This document shows positions 41,479-51,634 of a stretch of DNA of 64,000 nucleotides, in pieces (the first letter of the stretch is position 1; each line of letters starts with the position of its first letter). Position numbers and translations under genes: made by a program. The stretch is from assembly GCF_004327985.1 (NCBI RefSeq), contig NZ_SJDL01000002.1, positions 62,001-126,000 of the forward strand, read 5' to 3'. Source of the stretch: Marinobacter halodurans (GTDB lineage: Bacteria; Pseudomonadota; Gammaproteobacteria; Pseudomonadales; Oleiphilaceae). The notes beneath the pieces are model-generated. The model was given only the letters and a program-made list of their open reading frames with translations. It was not told the DNA's origin and did no database searches.

Positions 41479-43026
41479 CTACAGACGGTCGAACAACGAC
41501 AGTTGCGACACCTTCGCAAAAGACTGCTGGGCCGCCTGCAACACGAAGCTCTGGTAGCTCAGCGTACTGACCGCCTCGGCGTAGTCGACGTCGCGCAGCT
41601 GCGAGGTGATCTTGTCGGTATAGATGGACGAATCCGACAGGAAATCCCGGGTCGACTCCACCGCATTCAGGCGACCGCCGATGTCGGTCTGGGTAACCAG
41701 GATGCTCTCCTGGGCGTTGTCCAGGTTCTTGAGGGAGTCGGCAATCAGCTCGTCGAACGCCTGCTGCCCGCTGGCAAAGGTAGCGGAATCGGTGCTGTCC
41801 GCCTGGATGGCCCCTCCGTTGATGTCGATGTCCTGGAACTTGGCCCCGGAAATATCGAGGTTGCCGCCCCACCCGCCGGCATCGATCGCCAGGTTACCAT
41901 GGGTCGACTCGATCTGGATTGATCCCGGCAGGCCATCGGTATTGACGCTGACCCCTTGCAGGGCTTTATCCGTACTGGTGTTGATCGCATCGGCCAGGTC
42001 GGCCAGTCCATCGGTGTTGTCAAAGCTGAACGTGACGCCGTTGATGGTCAGCGAGTCTCCCCCCGCCTGCGCGGAGAAGTCACTCACCGTGGCGACGGCG
42101 GGGCTTTTCGGTTGCGTCTCCAACCCGTAGATCAGTTTCTCGATGGTGTTGAACACCGACTGGCTGTCCGAGGTCTTGACCAGGAACTTGTCGCCATCGG
42201 CCGCGCCGGTGATCTCGAACTGGATACCCGCCACTTCGATGCTGTCACCACTGGTATAGGTGTTGTCCGCCGGCGTGAGATCTGCGCCCGTCGATCGGTT
42301 GGTCACCGTATAGGTGCCGGCTGTCGCGTTCACTTCGACGATCAGGTCGTCCGGATAGACGCCGTTGAATACCTCCTGATCCAGCATCATGCCGGTGCTG
42401 ATGGTTGCCGGCGGGGTGGAGGTATTGGTCCTGCTGGCCGTGGTGAAGAACGCCGGATGGTTGCTGGCCACGTTGGAAAACAGCGCCTTGCCGTTATCGC
42501 TGATCGCCACTTTCACGCCAGCGTCTATTTCCAGCTCCCGCTGCCCCTCATCGCCCTGGTAAACCCAACTGCCGGACACATTCTGCTGGAACGCCTGGGT
42601 GTTGCCCTTGAAACCGCTGAAGATGTACTCGCCGGACGCATCACGGGTATTGGCCAGGCCGGCCAGCTGCGACAGCCGCTCCTTGAGTTCCGCGGCAACC
42701 GAGCGCCGGTCCTCCGCCGACAGGGCACCGTTCCCCGCTTCCACCGTGAGCTCCCGCACCCGATGGATGACGTCGGTGATGTTCGACAAGGTGCTCTCTT
42801 CCTGCTGCAGGCGGTTTTCTGCCAGGTCGATCCCGCGCTGGTACTGGTCGATCTGCGCGTTCTGCTGATCCAGCTTCAGTAACCGGGCGGCCGCCACCGG
42901 ATCGTCCGAGGGATTGATCACGCGCTTGCCGGTCGATATCTGCTGCTGCGTCTTCTGCAGTTGGGTGTTGAGGTCCTGCAGCCGGTTGACGCCCCCGTTG
43001 AAGATTTGCTGTGAGGATATACGCAT
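41479..43026 (-). CDS. flgL: flagellar hook-associated protein 3, FlgL
   Basis: Hook-filament junction protein. It has 515 residues against about 317 in Salmonella, the extra sequence forming the variable central domain. The N-terminal flagellin-like helices start MRISSQQIFNGGVNRLQDLN and the C-terminal D0 ends FVLQAAQQSFAKVSQLSLFDRL region (kept as in the family). Last gene of the flg cluster. Confidence 0.95.
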   Translation of the reverse strand: MRISSQQIFNGGVNRLQDLNTQLQKTQQQISTGKRVINPSDDPVAAARLLKLDQQNAQIDQYQRGIDLAENRLQQEESTLSNITDVIHRVRELTVEAGNGALSAEDRRSVAAELKERLSQLAGLANTRDASGEYIFSGFKGNTQAFQQNVSGSWVYQGDEGQRELEIDAGVKVAISDNGKALFSNVASNHPAFFTTASRTNTSTPPATISTGMMLDQEVFNGVYPDDLIVEVNATAGTYTVTNRSTGADLTPADNTYTSGDSIEVAGIQFEITGAADGDKFLVKTSDSQSVFNTIEKLIYGLETQPKSPAVATVSDFSAQAGGDSLTINGVTFSFDNTDGLADLADAINTSTDKALQGVSVNTDGLPGSIQIESTHGNLAIDAGGWGGNLDISGAKFQDIDINGGAIQADSTDSATFASGQQAFDELIADSLKNLDNAQESILVTQTDIGGRLNAVESTRDFLSDSSIYTDKITSQLRDVDYAEAVSTLSYQSFVLQAAQQSFAKVSQLSLFDRL

Positions 43027-43049
43027 GCTTGCTCCTGCCTTCGGCTGCC

Positions 43050-45083
43050 TTATCGGAAGGTACTTAACAGGGTGTCGAAAAGATCCTGCGCCACGCTGAT
43101 GACCTGCGCCGACGCGTTATAGCCCGCCTGGTACTGGATCAGCCGCCCAGCCTCCTCGTCGAGGTTAACGCCGGAGACGGACTCCCGCTGGTTGGTGGAT
43201 TGCTCCAGCAGGGCCTGGCCGGCCTCCAGATCCATCTGACTCTGGCGGGTCGTCGTCCCCACGGTTTCCACCAGGCCGGCGTAGGCTTCGCTGAAGCTCT
43301 GGCTGCCGCCGTTCATGGTGTTGGCCGTGCCGAGACTGCCCAGCAACTGCGCGTTGCGGTTGTCGGAAACCCCGTCCGTGTTGTAATCGATCATGAACAC
43401 GTCGTTGGCCTGCGGGTTACCGGTGATCTCGAACTGGAAGCCCCGGTAGTTGGGATCGGACGGGTCCTCCGAAAACAGTTTGTTGCTCACCCCCGGCTGG
43501 TAGGTGCCGGTGACCGGCGGGTTCAGGGCCTGGGGATTGGTCGGGTCCGAGGCATCCAGGATTTCGTAACTGGTGTCGGAGGTAAACCGCACCATCAGGG
43601 GTGGCGAAAGCTGGCCGCGCTGGCTGAAGCCATCCAGCGGTACGTTGGTGAGCGGATTCCTGACACTCAACATCGTCCCCTGGGAAATGCTGGCATCGCC
43701 GGTATTCCCCTCATCGGCCTCTGCCGAGACCGGTGTCGCAAACGCCAGATCCTCCTCCCGATCGATTTGCAGCTCGATATTGGCCGCTGCGTTCCGCGTG
43801 GGCCGGATCAGGTAGCTGTCGCCATCCTGGAAGCTGCCCGACTCGATGTGGACATTGAACCCGGGCATCTCGATTTCGGCCGGCAGCGGATCCGGCAGTT
43901 GACCCTGGCGAACGGTTTTGCCGGTATCCACGTCGACCACTTCAAAGTTTTCGCCGTTGGCACCACTGAACTTCAGGGTGTAGGACTTGGCCGCCAGATC
44001 GCTGGTGTTGGTGATTTCCACCGACACCACCCCATCCTGCGGCGCGCCGTTGTTGGCGTTGGGCGTCACCCGGTCCAACTGCGTGGAGCGGCTGTTGATA
44101 TCGGTAAAGAACATCCCCCCCAGGTCGCCTTCCAGGTCCATACCGATGCTGTGCTGCTTGTTCACCCGATCGGACACCGCCAGTGCAATACGGCCGAGCT
44201 GGTCAAACGCCGGTTCCAGCACCTTGTTCTGGAAGGTGCGTAGTCCGCCCAGCGAGCCACCGATGATCTGGTCGGTAACATCGGTCACCCGGTTGCCGTT
44301 GGTCAGCTTGAAGCTGAGCTTGGCCGGATCGGAATCCGACGTCTCGGTCGACAGACTGGCGGCCTGGGCGCCCACGACCAGGGCCTGACCGCTGGTCAGG
44401 GAGACGTTGACCTGGTAGCCGTCGGCCTCCGAGACCTTCACCTGGATGATTTCAGACAGCTGCCGCAGCTTCTCGTCGCGCTTGTCGAGCAGGTCGTTGG
44501 GCATCTTGCCCTGGGCAATACCGGGACTCTGGGCGATCTGCTCGTTCAGGTCGGCAATGCTGGACAGCAGCGAATTCACATCCGAGGTGGCCTGATCCAT
44601 CTGCCCGGTGACCGATTCCCGTTGCTGGATCAACTGCTCGTGCAGCGACTGGAAGCGGTTGACCAGCCCCTGGGCCTCGCTCAGCACCAATTGGCGTTGC
44701 GGCAACGCGGCCGGGTCTTCCGCCGCGCTCTGGATACTGGTGAAGAAGTTGTTGAGTGCCGAGTTCAGGCCGGTGGATTCACCACCCAACAGGTTGTCCA
44801 GGTTGGTCAGCTCGGTATTGAGGGTATCCTGCTCATTGAACAGGGAGGTGTCCGAACGCAGTTGGTTGACCACGAACTGGTCGGTGATACGGCGGATGTC
44901 GCTGACATTGACCCCCGTGCCCACCGAGCCCACGCCGCTGCGCTGACCGTTCCGGGCTTCGAGGGTCACCTGCTGCCGGCTGTAGCCATCGGTGTTGGCA
45001 TTGGTGATGTTGTTGCCGGTAGTATTCAGGGCGGACTGATGCCCCAGAATGCCGGAAAGACCGATATTGATCAGGCCCGCCAT
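43050..45083 (-). CDS. flgK: flagellar hook-associated protein 1, FlgK
   Basis: First protein of the hook-filament junction. It has 677 residues (about 550 in enteric bacteria); the N-terminal rod/hook motif (INIGLSGILGHQSALNTTGN then NANTDGYSRQ) and the C-terminal EEAGRLIQYQAGYNASAQVI helix are typical. The extra length lies in the central outer domains. 23 bp upstream of flgL. Confidence 0.96.
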   Translation of the reverse strand: MAGLINIGLSGILGHQSALNTTGNNITNANTDGYSRQQVTLEARNGQRSGVGSVGTGVNVSDIRRITDQFVVNQLRSDTSLFNEQDTLNTELTNLDNLLGGESTGLNSALNNFFTSIQSAAEDPAALPQRQLVLSEAQGLVNRFQSLHEQLIQQRESVTGQMDQATSDVNSLLSSIADLNEQIAQSPGIAQGKMPNDLLDKRDEKLRQLSEIIQVKVSEADGYQVNVSLTSGQALVVGAQAASLSTETSDSDPAKLSFKLTNGNRVTDVTDQIIGGSLGGLRTFQNKVLEPAFDQLGRIALAVSDRVNKQHSIGMDLEGDLGGMFFTDINSRSTQLDRVTPNANNGAPQDGVVSVEITNTSDLAAKSYTLKFSGANGENFEVVDVDTGKTVRQGQLPDPLPAEIEMPGFNVHIESGSFQDGDSYLIRPTRNAAANIELQIDREEDLAFATPVSAEADEGNTGDASISQGTMLSVRNPLTNVPLDGFSQRGQLSPPLMVRFTSDTSYEILDASDPTNPQALNPPVTGTYQPGVSNKLFSEDPSDPNYRGFQFEITGNPQANDVFMIDYNTDGVSDNRNAQLLGSLGTANTMNGGSQSFSEAYAGLVETVGTTTRQSQMDLEAGQALLEQSTNQRESVSGVNLDEEAGRLIQYQAGYNASAQVISVAQDLFDTLLSTFR

Positions 45084-45088
45084 GACAA

Positions 45089-46102
45089 TTACTCCTCAGT
45101 ACCCTGGTTCAGGGACAGGGACTGCCCTGTGACCGCATCGAACATGTCACTGTTAAGAATGCCGCGAATCTTCGCGCCATAAGCCGGATCCGTGGCGTAG
45201 CCGGCCTGCTGTAGGCCGTTGGCGAAGGCTTCCGGATCATCCGCCACCGACAGCACGTCTCGATAGCGCGGGTTGTCCTGCAGGAAGCCGACGTAATCCT
45301 CGAAGCTGGACCGGTAATCCGGGTAGGACCGGAATGCGGCCCGCTCCTTGAGCGGAATGCCGTCACGGTATTCGGTGGTCACGATGTCCACAGAGTTACC
45401 CTGCCAGCGGCTGTCCGCCTTGATGCCGAACAGGTTCCGGCTGGCCTCGCCGCCGTCACCGCGAATCATGTGGCGCCCCCAACCGGTTTCCAGCGCCGCC
45501 TGCGCCACCATCACCTTGGGATCGATGCCCGAATCCCCGGCGACTTTTTCCGCCAGCGGCAGCAGCGTCCGGACAAACTGTTCCGGCGAGTCGAACGTCT
45601 CGGGCATGGCATCGCCAGCGCCCTCGGTTGCCACCGGGGAGGCTTCCGTTTTCGTGTTTTCAGCCAGTGCCCGAACCTGGGCCACCTCTTCCGGCAGGCG
45701 CGGCGAGAGTGCCGGCAGGCTGCGCTCGTAATCGGTAATGCTGGCCTTGTGCGTGCCGGATCTGTCGCCCTCAGCCTGCATCCCCGGAATCTGCTTCGAC
45801 AGCTGTCGGACCAGGGTCTCGGAGAGGCCAAAACCGCCCTTCTGGCTCATCGTCAGCGTCAGTTGGCTGTCGAACATCTGCTGATAGAACTTCGACTGGC
45901 TGCTGTGCAGGTAATTGCCCTCGGCATAGACGTCGTTGACCTTGCGCATGGACTTGAGCATCTGCGCCAGGAACAGGCTCTCGAACTGCTTGGCCACCTG
46001 CTCCAGCGCCGCTTTCTTGTCCTTGTGCGCTTCCGTCTTCAGGGCATTCAGGCCACTGAAGTCGGTGTAGTACTGCGCCGTGTCGAGCCGGGAATCCTGC
46101 AT
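45089..46102 (-). CDS. flgJ: flagellar rod-capping peptidoglycan hydrolase FlgJ
   Basis: Dual-domain protein of 337 residues. The N-terminal rod-cap domain includes AKQFESLFLAQMLKSMR; the C-terminal GH73 glucosaminidase domain includes VMVAQAALETGWGRHMI, whose Glu is catalytic. It lets the rod cross the cell wall. Located 5 bp upstream of flgK. Confidence 0.95.
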   Translation of the reverse strand: MQDSRLDTAQYYTDFSGLNALKTEAHKDKKAALEQVAKQFESLFLAQMLKSMRKVNDVYAEGNYLHSSQSKFYQQMFDSQLTLTMSQKGGFGLSETLVRQLSKQIPGMQAEGDRSGTHKASITDYERSLPALSPRLPEEVAQVRALAENTKTEASPVATEGAGDAMPETFDSPEQFVRTLLPLAEKVAGDSGIDPKVMVAQAALETGWGRHMIRGDGGEASRNLFGIKADSRWQGNSVDIVTTEYRDGIPLKERAAFRSYPDYRSSFEDYVGFLQDNPRYRDVLSVADDPEAFANGLQQAGYATDPAYGAKIRGILNSDMFDAVTGQSLSLNQGTEE

Positions 46103-46111
46103 CGTTCACAC

Positions 46112-47209
46112 CTAGATCACGATCAGCTCGGCGCGCAGGGCGCCGGCCTGTTTGAGTGCCTCCAGCACAGCCATCACGTCACTGGGTGCCGCGCCCACCT
46201 GGTTCACCGCCTCGACGATCTCATTGAGGGTGACGGCCGGGCCGAACTTGAACATGCGCGCCGGCTCCTGGGTGGTTGTGATCGTGGTGTCCTGGGTCAC
46301 CACAGTGTCGCCTCCGGACAGCGGTCCCGGCTGGCTGACGTTCGGGTTCTCTTCAATGGTCACCGTGAGGTTGCCATGGGTAATGGCCGCCGGGCTGACA
46401 TGCACGTTCTGGCCCACCACGATCGTCCCGGTACGGCTGTTGATGACGACCTTGGCCGCCTCCTCCGCCGGGTTCACATCCAGGTTCTCCAGCACCGACA
46501 GGAAGCTGACCCGCTGGGACGGATCCCTTGGTGCCTTGACGGAGATGGAGCTCGCATCGTGGGCATAGGCCATATCCGGCCCGAGGGTATCGTTGATGAC
46601 GTCCACCACCCGGCGGGCGGTGGTGAAGTCCGGACGCATCAGGTTGAAGGTGATGGTGTCGCCCCGATCGAACGGCGAGGTCACTTCGCGCTCGACGGAC
46701 GCGCCGTTGGGAATGCGGCCGACACTGGGCAGGTTGACGGTGATCTTGGATCCGTCGGCACCGGAGGCGCCGAAACCGCCCACCACGAGACTGCCCTGGG
46801 CCATGGCATAGACCTGGCCGTCAGCACCCTTGAGCGGCGTCATCAGCAGACTGCCGCCGCGCAGACTGTCGGCGTTGCCGATGGAGGACACCGTAATGTC
46901 GATTTCCTGGCCGCGCTTGGCAAACGGCGGCAAGGTGGCGTGTACGGTCACCGCGGCCACGTTGTCCAGCTTGGGATTGACGTTGGCCGGTACCGTAATG
47001 CCGAACTGGTTCATCAGGTTACGGAAGGTCTGGTCGGTGAACGGCGCGGAGTCGCCGGTACCGTCAAGCCCAACCACCAGGCCATAGCCTACCAACTGGT
47101 TGGAACGCACACCCGCGACCCGGGCCAGATCCTTGAGGCGGTCCGCCATGACCGGCTGCGCCAGGACGGCCATCGCCAGCAGTGTCAGGAAGGCTCGTTT
47201 CAGACTCAT
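46112..47209 (-). CDS. flgI: flagellar P-ring protein FlgI
   Basis: Periplasmic P-ring subunit. The ATG at 47209 gives 365 residues with a clean signal peptide ([16 protein letters not shown]) and overlaps the flgH stop by 4 bp (ATGA); a GTG 12 bp upstream is possible. Family blocks include [14 protein letters not shown] and MNQFGITVP. Confidence 0.96.
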   Translation of the reverse strand: MSLKRAFLTLLAMAVLAQPVMADRLKDLARVAGVRSNQLVGYGLVVGLDGTGDSAPFTDQTFRNLMNQFGITVPANVNPKLDNVAAVTVHATLPPFAKRGQEIDITVSSIGNADSLRGGSLLMTPLKGADGQVYAMAQGSLVVGGFGASGADGSKITVNLPSVGRIPNGASVEREVTSPFDRGDTITFNLMRPDFTTARRVVDVINDTLGPDMAYAHDASSISVKAPRDPSQRVSFLSVLENLDVNPAEEAAKVVINSRTGTIVVGQNVHVSPAAITHGNLTVTIEENPNVSQPGPLSGGDTVVTQDTTITTTQEPARMFKFGPAVTLNEIVEAVNQVGAAPSDVMAVLEALKQAGALRAELIVI

Positions 47210-47880
47210 AGCGGGAACCACTCGCTGTTGAAGAAGCGGGACAGCCAGCCCTGGCGTGTGGCGTCGTCGAAGTCGCCGGTACCGCCGTAGGCAATCCGCG
47301 CATCGGCGATCCGGTTGGACGACACGGTGTTATCCGTTGAAATATCCTGCGGCCGGACCAGACCGGTCAGGCGAATGTATTCATCGCCGTTGGTCAGGGA
47401 GATCCACTTCTCGCCGCGAATCCGCAACACACCATTCGGGTAGACGTCGGTCACGGTGACCGTAATGCTGCCGGCCAGGCTGTTGCTCTGGTCCGCGCTC
47501 GCCTGCCCCTTGAAGTCGCGATCAAACTGGGGGTTGGTGGCCAGGTTCAGCTTGTCCAGACCCAGGATCGCGCCGTCGTTGAAATCCACCTGGTTTTCTT
47601 TCTTGATCTTGTTGTCGGCGCTCTTCGAGGCCTGCGTCTGCTCTTCCAGATTGACCATCAGCACATCACCGACGTTCAGGGCCACCCGGTCGCCGTAGAA
47701 ATTGAAATTGCGCGACGTCTGGTAGATCGCACCGGATGACGGATCCCGCTGCATCATGGACTGGGCCATGACCGGCGCGTAGTCCGGATCATCGGGCACG
47801 GCCCGGGGGCGGCTGACAGCCTGGCAGCCCTGCAGGGCCGCCAGGATGACGATCAGTAACGGTGTCAGTCTGGATTGCAT
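47206..47880 (-). CDS. flgH: flagellar L-ring lipoprotein FlgH
   Basis: Outer-membrane ring subunit of 224 residues. Lipobox in [10 protein letters not shown]; conserved blocks include [34 protein letters not shown] and [11 protein letters not shown]. Translation overlaps flgI. Confidence 0.96.
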   Translation of the reverse strand: MQSRLTPLLIVILAALQGCQAVSRPRAVPDDPDYAPVMAQSMMQRDPSSGAIYQTSRNFNFYGDRVALNVGDVLMVNLEEQTQASKSADNKIKKENQVDFNDGAILGLDKLNLATNPQFDRDFKGQASADQSNSLAGSITVTVTDVYPNGVLRIRGEKWISLTNGDEYIRLTGLVRPQDISTDNTVSSNRIADARIAYGGTGDFDDATRQGWLSRFFNSEWFPL

Positions 47881-47912
47881 TGGCTTATACCTCCTCTACC
47901 CGTCCGTCAACG

Positions 47913-48701
47913 TCAGCCAACGTTCTGGGTCAGGAACTGGAGCATCTGGTCGGTGGTGGACACCACCTTGGAATTCATTTCATAGGCGCGCTGGGTGGTG
48001 ATCATGTTCACCAGCTCCTCGACCACTTCGACGTTGGACGACTCGGTCATGCCCTGCTGGATGGCGCCCAGCCCGTCGATTCCCGGATCGCCTTCCTGGG
48101 GCGCACCGCTGGCATTGGTCTCCACGAACATGTTGTTCCCGATGGCCTGCAGCCCCTGCGGATTCACGAAATCCACCGTCGTGATCTGCCCCAACTGGAC
48201 CGGATTGGCCGAATCGTTCACGACTGCGGTAACGGTGCCATCCGTGCCGACGGTGATGTGCGTGGTGTTGTCCGGCACATTGATGTTGGGTTCGATCGGA
48301 TAACCGTTGGCGGTGACAATGTCGCCATCCGAGTTGAGTTGGAACTGACCGTCACGGGTGTAGGCGATGTTGCCGTCCGGCTTCAGCACCTGGAAGAAAC
48401 CCCGGCCATCGATGGCCATGTCCAGCGGCTGGTCCGTGACCTGCAGGTTCCCCTGGGTGAATTGCTTGGCGGTTCCTACCACACGGACACCAGTACCGAG
48501 CTGAAGGCCCGATGGCAGCTGCGAATTTTCCGATGACATGCCACCAGGCTGCCGATGGATCTGGTACAGCAGGTCCTGGAACACGGCACGGTCACGCTTG
48601 AAGCCCGTCGTGTTGACATTGGCCAGGTTGTTGGAAATGGTCGCCAGGTTCGTGTCCTGGGCGCTCAAACCGGTTTTACTGACCCAAAGTGCTGGATGCA
48701 T
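47913..48701 (-). CDS. flgG: flagellar distal rod protein FlgG
   Basis: Distal rod subunit of 262 residues, the normal length that sets the rod length. It has the N-terminal SKTGLSAQDTNLATISNNL with NVNTTGFKRDRAVF, and the C-terminal EELVNMITTQRAYEMNSKVV. Confidence 0.97.
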   Translation of the reverse strand: MHPALWVSKTGLSAQDTNLATISNNLANVNTTGFKRDRAVFQDLLYQIHRQPGGMSSENSQLPSGLQLGTGVRVVGTAKQFTQGNLQVTDQPLDMAIDGRGFFQVLKPDGNIAYTRDGQFQLNSDGDIVTANGYPIEPNINVPDNTTHITVGTDGTVTAVVNDSANPVQLGQITTVDFVNPQGLQAIGNNMFVETNASGAPQEGDPGIDGLGAIQQGMTESSNVEVVEELVNMITTQRAYEMNSKVVSTTDQMLQFLTQNVG

Positions 48702-48782
48702 TTTCTATACTCCTGCAAAGAATCCGTCGGCGGGCGGCGAGAAATTGCCGCTTTTGCCCCGCCTCAGCGATGACTCCGACTG

Positions 48783-49538
48783 TTAACCCAGATTCTGCAA
48801 CAGCCGTGCCGTCGCCTGTGAATTGCTTTCCGCCGTGCGCATGATCTTGACCTGCATCTCGTACTGGCGGGCCAGTTGGAGGTTGTCGATCATCTCCTCG
48901 ACCGCGTTGACGTTGGAGGCTTCGAGAAAGCCCGGTTCGATGCGCACGGTCGGGTCCGCCGGAGCGACCGTGCCTGCCTGCCCTTCCGGACCGCTGCGCA
49001 GGAAGCCATCGGTGCCTTTATGCATACTGTCCTGCGAGGGGTTGACCAGCTTCAGCCGGTCGATCTGCACCAACTGGTTGGGCGGGCCGCCGGCGGGCAC
49101 GATGGACACGGTGCCATCCTGCGCGATCGTGAGGCTGTCGTAGGGCGGTAATGCCACCGGGCCGCCATTGCCCAGTACCGGCTCGCCGGAGGCCGTGCGC
49201 AGCATCCCGTTGACGTCGACGCTCAGACTGCCGGAGCGGGTGTAGACCTCTTCCCCGCTGTCCGCCTGGACCGCCAGCCAACCGTCACCATTGACCGCGA
49301 CGTCAAGATCCCGTCCGGTTTCCATCAGCGCCCCGGCGGACAGATCCGTGCCCGGCCTTTCGGTCATGGCGTAGGCCCGGGTCGGATAGGCTTCCCCGAA
49401 AACCGGCATACTCCGGGCCTGGGCGAAATCCCGCTTGAACCCGGTGGTGTTCACATTCGCCAGGTTGTTGGCATGGGCCTGCTGACCCAGCATCGACTGC
49501 TTGGCGCCGGACATACCGATGTAGATGGATTTATCCAT
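48783..49538 (-). CDS. flgF: flagellar proximal rod protein FlgF
   Basis: Rod subunit of 251 residues with N-terminal SGAKQSMLGQQAHANNLANV and C-terminal EEMIDNLQLARQYEMQVKIM. Preceded on the minus strand by a strong hairpin with a short U tract after flgE, so it may be expressed at lower level than flgE. Confidence 0.96.
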   Translation of the reverse strand: MDKSIYIGMSGAKQSMLGQQAHANNLANVNTTGFKRDFAQARSMPVFGEAYPTRAYAMTERPGTDLSAGALMETGRDLDVAVNGDGWLAVQADSGEEVYTRSGSLSVDVNGMLRTASGEPVLGNGGPVALPPYDSLTIAQDGTVSIVPAGGPPNQLVQIDRLKLVNPSQDSMHKGTDGFLRSGPEGQAGTVAPADPTVRIEPGFLEASNVNAVEEMIDNLQLARQYEMQVKIMRTAESNSQATARLLQNLG

Positions 49539-49609
49539 GGGAAAACTCCTGCCGGATTTTTGACTCTTGCAGTGAATAAAGCAGAAGTCGTGCCAGAAGG
49601 AGCTAAAAC

Positions 49610-49647
49610 CGCGTCAGCCCTGGCCTGGACGGCTCAGGACTGACGCG
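49610..49647 (-). terminator. attenuator-like hairpin between flgE and flgF
   Basis: On the minus strand an 8-bp outer stem (CGCGTCAG with CTGACGCG) continues after a bulge through CCTG/CAGG, and is followed by GGTTTTAG. It lies 10 bp after the flgE stop. It could terminate part of the transcripts or protect the 3' end of flgE mRNA. Confidence 0.6.
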
Positions 49648-49657
49648 TGGGGAAGGT

Positions 49658-51613
49658 TTAGCGGAGGTTGATGATGGTCTGGGTGACCGCGTCGGAGGTT
49701 TCGATGGTCTTGGCGTTGGCCTGATAGTTACGCTGGGCGATGATCAGGTTGACCAGTTCCTCGGACAGATCGACGTTGGATTCCTCAACGGAGCTGGCCG
49801 CAATCGAGCCCAGCGTCCCGCTGCCGGGTGAGCCGATGATCGGCTGGCCGGACTCGAACGTCTCCACCCAGGTGGTATCGCCAACCGGCGACAGGCCTTC
49901 GGCGTTCTTGAACGTCGCCAGCGACACCTGCCCCAGCGACTGGGACTGACCGTTGGAGTAACGGGCAAAGATCACCCCCTCATCGGACACGTCCAGACCG
50001 GACAGGCGGCCGGTGGTATACCCGTTCTGGGTCTGGTCGTTCACGGCGAATTCGCTGCCGAACTGCGTGGTGTCCCCCATCCCGATCACGAAATTGGAGC
50101 TCTCGGGGGGATCCGGAATCGGCGTCGTTCCCCCGGCACTGACCAGCCGCGGACCATCGGCACCGTTAGGCTGGCCATTCTGGTCCAGCGGCGTCCAGTT
50201 CGAGATCAGCACTTCACCGTCAGGATCACCGTCAATGCTCTGCAGGTTACCCTCTTCATCGAACACCAGGTCATACTGGGCCATGGTCGGCTGACCGGTC
50301 GAGTTGGGGGGGTCCCCGACGTTCTCGCCATCGATCTGCACGTACATGCTCCAGGCGTTGCCCTGGCTGGCCGACGTGGTCGGTTCCTTGACGAAGTACT
50401 GGGTCATCACGTGCGGATTACCCAGACTGTCATAGATGGTGCTGGAGGTCGCGTGGTTGTAGGTGCCCTGGTCGGTGGGATCAAAGGTATTGCTGGTGAA
50501 TGCCGTCGGTGTCACGCCATCGAGGATCGTGGTGGTGGAAGGTGCCACCGCCGATGCCGCCAGTTGGGTTTCACCATCGAGCGTGATGCTGACTTCACCG
50601 ACCTGGGTCGATGGATTGGTGCTGTCGTTGGAGAGCGCTGCTCCCCCCGAGAACGTCATGGTCCCGCCGTCGCTGTTGGTGTCCTGATAGGCCAGACGCA
50701 GGGTGTCCCCCCGGCTGGAGATCAGGCGCAGCTCTCCGGAGGCCGTCACCGTGGCATTGATGCTGCTCAGCGATGAGCCGTTGATGTCGTCCGCCAGCTT
50801 CTGCACCCGCTGGGCCGTGGTCAGCGGGTTACCGCTGGAATCCGTATCGGCAATGGTGAAATCGACGCCTTCCAGGGTCAGCACATCGTCCGCCTGGATG
50901 CCGGAACCGTCCAGCAAAACCTCGGTGCGGCCGGAGGCGCTGACATTTTCCTCCTGGCTCAGGGCATTGGCGATCTCCCGGGCCGAGCTGCCTGCCGGGA
51001 CGTTGACCGTGCTGGTGCTGCCATCGGCATAGGTGATGGTGAAGTTCTGCTCACCGGTGGATTCATCCGGCGCAAAACTCCGCGTCTGGATGCGGGTTCC
51101 GCTGGTGGCCAGCACACTCTCCCGGGAATCCAGGTTGAGCTGCGATGCCACGTTCGTGGTCCGACGCGGGGCCAGGTTGTCGCTGTCGATCATCAGGTCG
51201 CCCCGCACGCCCGACAGGTTGCCGTCGTCATCCGCCTGGAAGCCCTGGACGCGCATGCCCTGGTTGTTGACGACAAACCCGTCCTTGTTGATGCTGAACT
51301 GACCGGCGCGGCTGTAGCGCACTTCACCGTTGTTGTTCAGGATAAAGAAGCCATCACCATCGATGGCCATATCCAGCCCATTGTCGGTAAAGCTGATATT
51401 GCCCTGCCCGAACGTCTGGTTGACCGACTGGACCTTCACCCCATCGCCGATCGCGTTGGTGGCACCGGAGAGAAAGCCACTGGCATAGAGATCGCCGAAC
51501 TGGACTTCACTGCCCTTGAACCCGACCGTGCTGGCGTTGGCGATGTTGTTGCCGCTGACATCCAGATCCACGGACGCGGCCCGCAGACCGCTGAGACCGA
51601 TATTGAACGCCAT
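49658..51613 (-). CDS. flgE: flagellar hook protein FlgE
   Basis: Hook subunit. It has 651 residues, about 200-250 more than in enteric bacteria. The ends are canonical: MAFNIGLSGLRAASVDLDVSGN with NASTVGFKGSEVQF, and LSEELVNLIIAQRNYQANAKT. The added length lies in the surface-exposed middle (about 140-450), rich in Ser, Thr, Asp and Gly. Made in about 100 copies per hook, hence the interest of the hairpin after it. Confidence 0.96.
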   Translation of the reverse strand: MAFNIGLSGLRAASVDLDVSGNNIANASTVGFKGSEVQFGDLYASGFLSGATNAIGDGVKVQSVNQTFGQGNISFTDNGLDMAIDGDGFFILNNNGEVRYSRAGQFSINKDGFVVNNQGMRVQGFQADDDGNLSGVRGDLMIDSDNLAPRRTTNVASQLNLDSRESVLATSGTRIQTRSFAPDESTGEQNFTITYADGSTSTVNVPAGSSAREIANALSQEENVSASGRTEVLLDGSGIQADDVLTLEGVDFTIADTDSSGNPLTTAQRVQKLADDINGSSLSSINATVTASGELRLISSRGDTLRLAYQDTNSDGGTMTFSGGAALSNDSTNPSTQVGEVSITLDGETQLAASAVAPSTTTILDGVTPTAFTSNTFDPTDQGTYNHATSSTIYDSLGNPHVMTQYFVKEPTTSASQGNAWSMYVQIDGENVGDPPNSTGQPTMAQYDLVFDEEGNLQSIDGDPDGEVLISNWTPLDQNGQPNGADGPRLVSAGGTTPIPDPPESSNFVIGMGDTTQFGSEFAVNDQTQNGYTTGRLSGLDVSDEGVIFARYSNGQSQSLGQVSLATFKNAEGLSPVGDTTWVETFESGQPIIGSPGSGTLGSIAASSVEESNVDLSEELVNLIIAQRNYQANAKTIETSDAVTQTIINLR

Positions 51614-51634
51614 ACTTCACCTCTTGAAATGCTG

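Noticed and set aside
45470-47290. 606-residue plus-strand open frame opposite flgJ, flgI and flgH
   Set aside because: It is antisense to three certain flagellar genes, without Shine-Dalgarno or domain.
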